The position numbers and the translations under genes are program-made. From Mangrovactinospora gilvigrisea (GTDB taxonomy: Bacteria > Actinomycetota > Actinomycetes > Streptomycetales > Streptomycetaceae), in NCBI RefSeq assembly GCF_001879105.1, contig NZ_MLCF01000011.1, forward strand, positions 54,396 to 118,395: DNA of 64,000 nucleotides, in the 5' to 3' direction. A model generated the notes under the pieces. That model was not told the origin of the DNA and searched no databases. It saw only the letters and a list, made by a program, of their open reading frames with translations. This document shows, piece after piece, positions 54,125 through 61,105 of the stretch; position 1 is the stretch's first letter, and every line of letters starts with the position of its first letter.

Positions 54125-55197
54125 GCTCCGAGCTCCCGAAGTCGTTCCGCCGCGGCCTCAGGCCGGACGTCGTTGATGAACACGTCCATTCCGGACTCCG
54201 AGCCCGCAAGATACTTCAGCTTGTTGGGTGCCCGCTTGATGGTGAACAGCTCCTGGTGGAGGGCGAACTCCTCCCCGCCGCGGAACGGGGCCTGGTGCCA
54301 GGCGGAGATGTAGGGGGTGCGCTCACCGTCGCTGAAGATCCCGTCAAAGCGCTGGAGCAGGTCGAGGTAGATCTCGGACCACTCCTCCTTCTCCGCCTCG
54401 TCGAGCGCGAGCAGGTCGCCGACCCGGCGGTTGGGGTAGAGGTGGACCTCGTAGGGCCAGTGGGCGGCGTGCGGGACGAACGCCGTCCAGTGCTCGCCCG
54501 CGACGACGATCCGGCTGCCGTCCGCCTTCTCGGCGGCCAGGACGTCCTCGAAGAGGTTGCGCCCGGTGCGGCGGCGGTGGGCGGCCGCGGAGGCCAGCAT
54601 CCGCTCGGTGCGCGGGGTGGTGAAGGGGTAGGCGTAGATCTGGCCGTGCGGGTGGGCCAGGGTGACGCCGATCTCCTTGCCGCGGTTCTCGAAGCAGAAG
54701 ACCTGCTCGACGCCGGGGTGGCTGGAGAGCTCCCCGGTGCGGTCCACCCAGGCCTCCATGACGAGGCGGGCCTGGGCCGGCGTCAGGTCCCCGAAGGACT
54801 TGGTGTGGTCGTCGGTGAAGCAGACCACCTCGCAGCGGCCGGCCCCGGGCCGGGAGGCGAACGGCTCACCGGTGACGGGCCCCTCGGGGCCGCCGGAGAG
54901 GGAGGGGAACCGGTTCTCGAAGACCGCGACGTTGTAGGAGGAGTCCGGGATCTCGGTGAGCCGGTCGCCCTGGGTGGGGCAGAGCGGGCACTGGTCCGCC
55001 GGCGGGTGGAAGGTGCGGCTCTGCCGGTGGGAGGCGAGGACGACCCACTCGTCGAGGAGCGGGTCGTGCCGCAGCTGCGACTCGGTGTGGGTGACGGGCA
55101 GCGGGCGCCGGTCGACGGCGTCGCGGACGGTGCCGTCGTCCGGGTCGTAGTAGATGAGCTCGCGACCGTCGGCCAACGAAGTGGCGGTCTTCTTCAC
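54121..55197 (-). CDS. galT: Galactose-1-phosphate uridylyltransferase
   Basis: A 358-residue Leloir-pathway enzyme. GTG 55197 follows GGAGGAG. Zinc-type cysteines are in QCPLCPTQ near residue 69. [23 protein letters not shown] near 177 carries the catalytic His-Pro-His. [16 protein letters not shown] and the C-terminal [21 protein letters not shown] complete the family pattern. First gene of galTEK, divergent from the sodium:solute symporter. Confidence 0.97.
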   Translation of the reverse strand: MKKTATSLADGRELIYYDPDDGTVRDAVDRRPLPVTHTESQLRHDPLLDEWVVLASHRQSRTFHPPADQCPLCPTQGDRLTEIPDSSYNVAVFENRFPSLSGGPEGPVTGEPFASRPGAGRCEVVCFTDDHTKSFGDLTPAQARLVMEAWVDRTGELSSHPGVEQVFCFENRGKEIGVTLAHPHGQIYAYPFTTPRTERMLASAAAHRRRTGRNLFEDVLAAEKADGSRIVVAGEHWTAFVPHAAHWPYEVHLYPNRRVGDLLALDEAEKEEWSEIYLDLLQRFDGIFSDGERTPYISAWHQAPFRGGEEFALHQELFTIKRAPNKLKYLAGSESGMDVFINDVRPEAAAERLRELGA

Positions 55198-55426
55198 TGA
55201 GTCTCCTCCTGCTCCGGGGCCACACCCTACGCCAGCAGGTTCGAACACAAGCCAACAATTGTCAACACTCTGGACCTACTTCCGCCCACGGATCGCACAG
55301 CGGGCAGATATGTACATCACAAAGCGGTTGCGTGTGTTCCTTTGTTCGATGATGTGCGCTTACGGTGTTTGGGCCCTCGAACGGCCCCTCAGTGCGGACG
55401 GGCCGGTTAGGAACGGAAAGACCCTC
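55198..55426. promoter_or_regulatory. Shared control region of galTEK and the symporter
   Basis: 229 bases between divergent genes. On the minus strand TTGACA (55265-55260) resembles a -35 box for galT. TTGTGTTCGAA on the minus strand (55250-55240) and TTTGTTCGATG on the plus strand (near 55342) share TTGT..TCGA and may be two copies of one operator, one facing each gene. No regulator gene is adjacent. Confidence 0.45.
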
Positions 55427-57100
55427 ATGAACGAACTCGCCGCCTCCGGACTCAGGCTGTCCGTCAACGGCATCGACTACGCGATCCTGGCGATCTACTT
55501 CGTCGTGGTGCTGGGCATCGGCTTCGCCGCCCGGCGCAGCGTCAAGACCAGCCTCGACTTCTTCCTCTCCGGCCGGTCCATGGCCGCCTGGATCACCGGT
55601 CTCGCCTTCATCGCGGCGAACCTGGGAGCCACCGAGATCCTCGGCATGGCGGCCACCGGTGCGCAGTACGGCGTCTCCGTCGTGCACTGGTACTGGATCG
55701 GCGCGATCCCCGCCATGGTCTTCCTCGGCCTGGTGATGATGCCCTTCTACTACAAGTCGAAGGTGCGTTCCGTCCCGGAGTTCCTGCAGCAGCGGTTCGG
55801 GGCCTCGTCCCACCTGCTCAGCGCGATCCTCTTCGCCTTCGCGCAGCTGCTGGTCTCCGGCGTCAACCTCTACGCCCTGGCCCTCGTCGTCCAGGCCCTG
55901 CTGGGCTGGCCGCTGTGGGTGGCCATCGTCGTCGGCGGCGTCTTCGTGCTGCTGTACATCACCATCGGCGGCCTCTCCTCGGCGATCTACAACGAGGTGC
56001 TGCAGTTCTTCGTCATCCTCGCGGCGCTCATCCCGCTCTCCATCCTCGGCCTCAAGCGGGTCGGCGGCTGGAACGGGCTGTCGCACTCGCTGACGAAGAG
56101 CCACGGCTCGGCGTTCATGCACGCCTGGGAGGGCACCGGCATCGGGCACCCCAACGCGCTCGGCGCCAACTGGTTCACCATCGTCATGGGCCTCGGCTTC
56201 GTGCTGGCCTTCGGCTACTGGACGACCAACTTCGCCGAGGTGCAGCGGGCGCTCTCCGCCAAGAACCTCTCCGCCGCGCAGCGCACCCCGCTGATCGCCG
56301 CCTTCCCGAAGATGTTCATCGTCTTCCTGGTGATGATCCCGGGCCTGGTGGCCGCCGTCGTGATCCCGAAGATCGGCACCCCCGGCTCCTCGATCGGCTA
56401 CAACGACGCGATCCCCGCACTGATGCAGCAGCTGCTGCCGAACGGCGTCCTCGGCGTCGCCGTCACCGGTCTGCTGGCCGCGTTCATGGCCGGCATGGCG
56501 GCCAACGTCTCGGGCTTCAACACCGTCTTCACCACCGACATCTGGGCGAAGTACGTCAAGAAGGACCGCCCCGACGAGTACTACCTGAAGTTCGGCCGCT
56601 GGATCACCGCGATCGGCGTGATCGTCTCCATCGCCACGGCGTTCATCGCCTCGCACGCGTCGAACATCATGTCGTACCTGCAGACGCTCTTCTCGTTCTT
56701 CAACGTGCCGATGTTCGTGGTCTTCATCGTCGGCCTGTTCTGGAAGCGCGCCTCGGCCGCGGCCGGGTTCTGGGGCCTCGTCGCCGGCACCACCGCGGCG
56801 ATGGTCAACTACTTCGGGCTCTACAAGACCGGGGTCATCTCGATCCCGAGCGACCAGGGCGCCAACTTCGTCTCGGCCATCGCGGGCTTCGTCGCCGGCG
56901 CGGTCGTGATGGTCGTGGTCAGCCTGGTCACCAAGCCCCGGAAGGTCGAGGAGATCGCGGGCCTCGTCTACGGCACCAAGGCGCCCGGCGTCGAGGAGGT
57001 CGTCGACGCGGCGGACCGCAAGTGGTACCGCCGCCCGGCGCTGCTCGGCTGGAGCGCGATCGTGCTGGCGATCCTGCTCTACCTGCCCTTCTCCTTCTGA
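55427..57100 (+). CDS. Sodium:solute symporter (SSS family, SGLT-like), probable galactose uptake
   Basis: A 557-residue transporter with about 13-14 hydrophobic segments. GFAARRSVKTSLDFFLSGRSM after segment 1 and LGATEILGMAATGAQYG with AANLGATE in segment 2 are the SSS core. YNEVLQFFVILAALIPL and the sodium-site helix region AAFMAGMAANVSGFNTVFTTDIW near 352 are typical of SGLT-like members. It is divergent from galTEK across a short shared region, which supports galactose (or a related sugar) as substrate. ATG 55427 is the start; only a weak purine run precedes it. Confidence 0.9.
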   Translation: MNELAASGLRLSVNGIDYAILAIYFVVVLGIGFAARRSVKTSLDFFLSGRSMAAWITGLAFIAANLGATEILGMAATGAQYGVSVVHWYWIGAIPAMVFLGLVMMPFYYKSKVRSVPEFLQQRFGASSHLLSAILFAFAQLLVSGVNLYALALVVQALLGWPLWVAIVVGGVFVLLYITIGGLSSAIYNEVLQFFVILAALIPLSILGLKRVGGWNGLSHSLTKSHGSAFMHAWEGTGIGHPNALGANWFTIVMGLGFVLAFGYWTTNFAEVQRALSAKNLSAAQRTPLIAAFPKMFIVFLVMIPGLVAAVVIPKIGTPGSSIGYNDAIPALMQQLLPNGVLGVAVTGLLAAFMAGMAANVSGFNTVFTTDIWAKYVKKDRPDEYYLKFGRWITAIGVIVSIATAFIASHASNIMSYLQTLFSFFNVPMFVVFIVGLFWKRASAAAGFWGLVAGTTAAMVNYFGLYKTGVISIPSDQGANFVSAIAGFVAGAVVMVVVSLVTKPRKVEEIAGLVYGTKAPGVEEVVDAADRKWYRRPALLGWSAIVLAILLYLPFSF

Positions 57101-57129
57101 CCCGCCGCTACCAAAGGAAGATCGTCATC

Positions 57130-57426
57130 ATGAGCGAACTCCAGCGTGAGGTCGAGGAGCTCGAGCGCAAGTCCGCCAGTTCCCGCCTCTTCGACATCCG
57201 ACTGCTGATCGGCGGCCTCTTCGCGCTCTACGGCGTGATCGTGGGCATCGTCGGCCTGACGGACGGCCAGGCGGAGATCGACAAGGCGCAGGGCATCAAC
57301 ATCAACCTGTGGACCGGCGTGGGGATGCTGGTGCTGGGCGTGGTGTTCCTGCTGTGGGCCAAGCTGAACCCGCAGAAGGTCCCGGCGGCCGAGGCGTCCG
57401 AGCAGGACGGCACGTCCACCGAGTGA
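57130..57426 (+). CDS. Small two-segment membrane protein following the symporter
   Basis: A 98-residue protein whose ATG 57130 lies behind AAAGGAAG, 29 bases after the symporter stop. Charged helix MSELQREVEELERKSASSRL, then two membrane segments (about residues 25-43 and 60-77) and a polar tail. Its tight linkage suggests an accessory subunit of the symporter, but I know of no tested relative. Confidence 0.75.
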   Translation: MSELQREVEELERKSASSRLFDIRLLIGGLFALYGVIVGIVGLTDGQAEIDKAQGININLWTGVGMLVLGVVFLLWAKLNPQKVPAAEASEQDGTSTE

Positions 57427-57449
57427 CCGAGTAGGCGCCCCGCAAGGGG

Positions 57450-57505
57450 CGCAAGGAACTGCGCGAGTGACCGGAGAACACCGGTGACTCGCGCAGTTCC
57501 TTGCG
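57450..57505. terminator. Long hairpin between the symporter operon and hpnH-like gene
   Basis: Arms of 19 perfectly matching bases (57450-57468 and 57487-57505), extended by CCGG pairs, with a six-base loop. It lies between convergent stops at 57426 and 57526 and contains the GCGCAGTTCC motif seen also near 42083. Confidence 0.75.
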
Positions 57506-57525
57506 TTGAACGGCGGTTGTGCGGC

Positions 57526-58533
57526 TCAGGCGGTCGCGCGGAGGGCGCGCAGGCTCTCCTTGAGGGAACCCATGGTCGCCATCACCGCGCTGGGCTCGTA
57601 GCCGCAGTGCGCCATGCAGTTGTCGCAGCGAGGGTCCTTGCCGCGGCCGAAGTTCTCCCAGTCGGTGGTGTCCAGCAGCTCCTGGTAGGTCTCGGCGTAG
57701 CCGTCGTCCAGCAGGTAGCAGGGCTTCTGCCAGCCCTTGAGCGAGTAGGACGGAATGCCCCACGGGGTGCACTCGAAGTCCTTCTTGCCCTCCAGGAAGT
57801 CCAGGTAGAGCGAGGAGTGGTTGAGCCGCCACTTCTTCCGCCGGCCCTGCCCGAAGGCCTTCTTGAACAGCTCCCGGGTCTGCGTCACGCCGAGGAAGCG
57901 GTCCTGGTCGGGGGCCTTCTGGTAGGCGTACCCGGGCGAGATCTGCATCCGGTCGACGCCGACCTCGTCGTTGAGGTAGTCCAGGACGTCGATGACGTCC
58001 TGCGGGGAGTCCAGGTTGAAGAAGGTGCTGTTGGTGTAGACCTGGAACCCGGCCGCCTTGGCCTGCTTGATGGCCTCGATCGCCTGGTCGAAGACGCCCT
58101 CCTTGGAGACCGCCTCGTCGTGGACGTCCTTGAGGCCGTCGATGTGCACCATCCACGCGAAGTTCTTGTTCGGCGTGAACTTGTGCAGGTGCTTGGGCAT
58201 CAGCACGGCGTTGGTGCAGAGCACCACGAACTTCTTGCGCCGGATCAGCTCATTGACGATCTCGTGCACCTGGGGGTGCATCAGGGGCTCGCCGCCCGCG
58301 ATCGACACCATCGGCGCGCCGCACTCCTCCACCGCGGCGACCGCCTGCTCCACCGGCATCCGCTGCTTCAGCAGCGCGGCGGGGTGCTGGATCTTCCCGC
58401 AGCCTCCGCACTTGAGGTTGCACGCGAACAGCGGCTCGACCTCGACCAGCAGCGGGAACTTCTTGACTCCCTTGATCTTCTGCTTGACCAGGTACGCGCC
58501 CTGCTTGGCAACCAGATGCATCGGCAGACCCAT
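57526..58533 (-). CDS. hpnH: HpnH-type radical SAM enzyme (adenosylhopane synthesis family)
   Basis: A 335-residue radical SAM protein. The cluster motif ACNLKCGGCGK (Cys-x3-Cys-x2-Cys) is near residue 37, the SAM motif SIAGGEPLMHP near 77. The DUF3463-like C-terminal domain contains DPRCDNCMAHCGYEPSA near 303, with extra cysteines. YLVKQKIKGVKKFPLLVEVEPLF and KIQHPAALLKQRMPV match the HpnH family, which adds adenosine to hopene. No other hopanoid gene (shc, hpnA-G) is in the window, so it may be a paralog acting elsewhere. ATG 58533. Divergent TetR and palindrome indicate specific control. Confidence 0.85.
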   Translation of the reverse strand: MGLPMHLVAKQGAYLVKQKIKGVKKFPLLVEVEPLFACNLKCGGCGKIQHPAALLKQRMPVEQAVAAVEECGAPMVSIAGGEPLMHPQVHEIVNELIRRKKFVVLCTNAVLMPKHLHKFTPNKNFAWMVHIDGLKDVHDEAVSKEGVFDQAIEAIKQAKAAGFQVYTNSTFFNLDSPQDVIDVLDYLNDEVGVDRMQISPGYAYQKAPDQDRFLGVTQTRELFKKAFGQGRRKKWRLNHSSLYLDFLEGKKDFECTPWGIPSYSLKGWQKPCYLLDDGYAETYQELLDTTDWENFGRGKDPRCDNCMAHCGYEPSAVMATMGSLKESLRALRATA

Positions 58534-58599
58534 CGGCCCTCACGACTCCCTTCGAGCTGATGTCGGCAGCCGCTGCGCTTTCCTGACTGCCGGCCTGCA

Positions 58600-58616
58600 A
58601 CATACAGGCTGTATGT
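58600..58616. promoter_or_regulatory. Perfect TetR operator palindrome
   Basis: ACATACAGGCTGTATGT: exact 8-base arms around one base. It sits 15 bases before the tetR start and 67 bases before the hpnH-like start, so one repressor dimer pair could close both promoters. Confidence 0.8.
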
Positions 58617-58630
58617 ACGAGGATAGGGGC

Positions 58631-59245
58631 ATGGCACGCACCCGTCGAGACGAACACGTTGCGGATACCCGTCAAGCTTTGATAACGGCTGCCCGCGAGC
58701 TGTTCGCCGGGCAGGGCTTCGCCGCGACGGGCACCGAGGAGATCGTCAGCCGCGCCCGGGTCACCCGCGGCGCGCTCTACCACCACTTCAAGGACAAGAC
58801 GGACCTGTTCCGGGCGGTCATGGAGGAGGTCGCCACCGAGATGGCGGAATCCCTGATCGACCGTGAACTCCAGCGTGCCCGCGAGGACGTCGAGGTGGAC
58901 GCGTGGGACCAGCTCTGCGACGGAATCCATGCATTTCTGGACGTCTGTCTGGAGAACGGCGACTTCCAGCGGGTGATGCTGGTCGACGGCCCGTCGGTCT
59001 TCGGGCACGAGGCGTGGGACGGCCTCGTCGAGAAGCACGGGTACAGCCTGCTGGCGCAGTGGCTGGAGAAGGCGATGGAGGAGGGGCGGATCGCGCGCCT
59101 GCCGGTGGCGCCGCTGACCCGGATGATGGCGGGGCTGATCTCCGAGGCGAGCCTCTACATGGCGCGCTGCGAGGATCCCGTGCAGGGGCGGGACGACGCC
59201 GGCGTGGTGGTGGACCGGCTGCTGAGCGGGCTTCAGGTGCCCTGA
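58631..59245 (+). CDS. TetR-family transcriptional regulator
   Basis: A 204-residue regulator. ATG 58631 is favoured by GAGGA seven bases before it. HTH: TRQALITAARELFAGQGFAATGTEEIVSRARVTRGALYHHFKDK spans residues about 13-56 and is textbook TetR. The ligand domain is helical (FLDVCLENGDFQRVMLVDGPSVFG). The palindrome at 58600-58616 in front of it is its likely operator, covering the hpnH-like gene as well. The inducer may be a lipid or its precursor, but this is a guess from the neighbour. Confidence 0.92.
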   Translation: MARTRRDEHVADTRQALITAARELFAGQGFAATGTEEIVSRARVTRGALYHHFKDKTDLFRAVMEEVATEMAESLIDRELQRAREDVEVDAWDQLCDGIHAFLDVCLENGDFQRVMLVDGPSVFGHEAWDGLVEKHGYSLLAQWLEKAMEEGRIARLPVAPLTRMMAGLISEASLYMARCEDPVQGRDDAGVVVDRLLSGLQVP

Positions 59246-59297
59246 GCCGGGGTTTGCCGCCCCTGCGCCCCGGCACCCCGACCGCCCCGCGGGCGCG
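59246..59297. repeat. Copy of the CCCCGGCACCCC intergenic element
   Basis: Between the convergent tetR and response regulator genes; CGCCCCGGCACCCCGACCG at about 59264-59282 belongs to the same element family as 12425 and 51842, here without a complete second arm. Confidence 0.55.
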
Positions 59298-59984
59298 TCA
59301 GGCGGCAGCGGGCCGCATGCGTTCCAGCAGACCCGTCCGCGCCGCCGTCGCTGCCGCCTCCAGCCTCGAACGGGCCCCCAGCTTGGTGAGCACCCGCTGC
59401 ACATGCGTCCGCGCCGTGGAGAGCGCGATGCCCATCCCCTCAGCGATCTGACGGGTCCCCTCGCCGTCCACCACCCGCGCCAGCACCTCCCGCTCACGGG
59501 GCGTCAGCACCCGCAGCAGGCGCGCCGCCTCGTCGTCGGGCGGCGCCGGCGCCGCGTCGGGGCGCACCATCCGGCCGAACGCCGCCCGCAGCAGCTCCGG
59601 GGCGACCGCCGCCTCCCCCGCCACCGCGAGCCGCACCGCGCGGTCCACGCCCTCGACGCGCTCGTCGTGGCGGACGTACCCGCCGGCGCCCGCCGCGAAC
59701 GCCGCCGCCACGCCCGCCGGCTCCGCCACCGGGCCCATCACCACCACCGCTATCCCCGGCCGCTCGCGGGAGATCCGCCGCAGCGCGGCGAACGCGCCCG
59801 GCTCCAGGGGGTCGCCGACCCCCATCACGCACACCTCCGGACGGCGCCCGGAGACCAGCTCCGGCGCCGTGTCCACCGGCGCGCCCACGCCGAGCACCAG
59901 GTGCCCGCGCCGGCCCAGCGCCGTCGCCAGCGCCTCCGCCAGCAGCCGATGGTCGTCCACGACGACCAGCCGCACACCGCCCAT
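59298..59984 (-). CDS. LuxR-type response regulator with degenerate receiver domain
   Basis: A 228-residue regulator from ATG 59984. The receiver keeps the acidic pair (LVVVDDHRLLAEAL) but the position of the phosphorylated Asp is Gly (PEVCVMGVGDP) and the conserved Lys is His (GGYVRHDE). The NarL/LuxR HTH is intact near residue 160-215 (LTPREREVLARVVDGEGTRQIAEGMGIALSTARTHVQRVLTKLG). It therefore probably acts without phosphorylation. No kinase is adjacent; it is divergent from the membrane-HerA operon. Confidence 0.9.
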   Translation of the reverse strand: MGGVRLVVVDDHRLLAEALATALGRRGHLVLGVGAPVDTAPELVSGRRPEVCVMGVGDPLEPGAFAALRRISRERPGIAVVVMGPVAEPAGVAAAFAAGAGGYVRHDERVEGVDRAVRLAVAGEAAVAPELLRAAFGRMVRPDAAPAPPDDEAARLLRVLTPREREVLARVVDGEGTRQIAEGMGIALSTARTHVQRVLTKLGARSRLEAAATAARTGLLERMRPAAA

Positions 59985-60181
59985 CTCTCCACACCACCTC
60001 GCCCCGCTCCGGCAGTGGAGCCCAGTGTCCTGACGAAACCCGCACCGCACAACGGCGCACGCACGACCGAACGACCGGCTCCCGACGACGCGTCACCATC
60101 CCTGCCGCTTCCCCCACTTGGGTCCCTGCCGCCACAATGTGGTGGACACACCGGCGGTTGCGGTCATTCGGGGGGTGGGAG

Positions 60182-61105
60182 ATGTCCGGCGAGTTCGGTC
60201 CCGCGGCAGGCGCCTGGGGGGCGGCGGGGCCAGGGGAGGCGCGATCGGCCTCCCTGCAGTACATCGACATGGAGATGAAGCTCGACGAGTCGGTGCGGCT
60301 GCGCACGCTGCTGCGGCTGTGGGCGGTCGCCGCGCTCACCGGGCTCGCCGTCACCCTGGTCGGCGCCCTCGTCACCCTGATCAACTACATCAGCGACGAG
60401 AGCGGCGGCGGCTCCTACGGCTACGACGGCTACTCCTCCGGCGACCCGGGCAGCGGCCTCGTCCAGGGGCTGCTCGTCTCCTACGGCATCGGCCTGATCG
60501 TCTTCCTCGCCGTGCTGCTGCTCTACCGGCTCGACGAGCCGATCTCGGAGTGGAAGACGCTGCTGGACGGCCGCTCCGCCGCCGCCGACTCCGCCTACGC
60601 CGCGATCTGGGGCACCCTGGCGCACCGCCGGGTGCCGGTCTCGGCGGTGCCCTCCCGCATCCGGTCCGACATCATCGGGCGGGAGATCGTCAACAACCGA
60701 CTGGTCGTCAGCAGCGGCCGCTACTCCGCGTTCGTCTCGGTCTTCGCCTACGGCACCGGCCTCTACGTCGGCTGGACGATGTGGCGCAGCCGGCGCGGTG
60801 CCGTCCTCATCGGCGTCTTCCTCAAGGACCTCCTCGGGGCGCTGGTCGGCCGCTCCGACACCGTCCGGCAGATGCTCCGCACGGAGCGGGCGCGGGCCAT
60901 GCGGGAGGCCGTCCACTCGGCCACCCGGGAGGGCGTGGAGACGGTCGTCAACGGGCTGGAGGTGAGCATCGCCTCCGCGTTCGGGCAGGAGCTGCCGGTG
61001 CAGGACCTCAGCGCGCCGACGCAGCCCGCGCAGCCCCTCCCGCCGATGCCGCTGCCCCCGCAGCCGCCCGCTCCCCCGGTGCCGCCCACCGGGTCGGGGT
61101 CGTGA
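60182..61105 (+). CDS. Membrane protein encoded with the HerA-like ATPase
   Basis: A 307-residue protein from ATG 60182, five bases after GGGGGTGG. Residues about 35-60 are a charged helix, two membrane segments lie near 42-67 (LRLWAVAALTGLAVTLVGALV) and 96-115 (GLLVSYGIGLIVFLAVLLLY), and a Ser/Gly/Tyr-rich loop lies between them. The cytoplasmic part of about 190 residues ends in a Pro tail. No known domain recognised. Its stop overlaps the ATPase start (GTGA at 61102-61105), so the two products are coupled and probably form a complex at the membrane. Confidence 0.75.
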   Translation: MSGEFGPAAGAWGAAGPGEARSASLQYIDMEMKLDESVRLRTLLRLWAVAALTGLAVTLVGALVTLINYISDESGGGSYGYDGYSSGDPGSGLVQGLLVSYGIGLIVFLAVLLLYRLDEPISEWKTLLDGRSAAADSAYAAIWGTLAHRRVPVSAVPSRIRSDIIGREIVNNRLVVSSGRYSAFVSVFAYGTGLYVGWTMWRSRRGAVLIGVFLKDLLGALVGRSDTVRQMLRTERARAMREAVHSATREGVETVVNGLEVSIASAFGQELPVQDLSAPTQPAQPLPPMPLPPQPPAPPVPPTGSGS

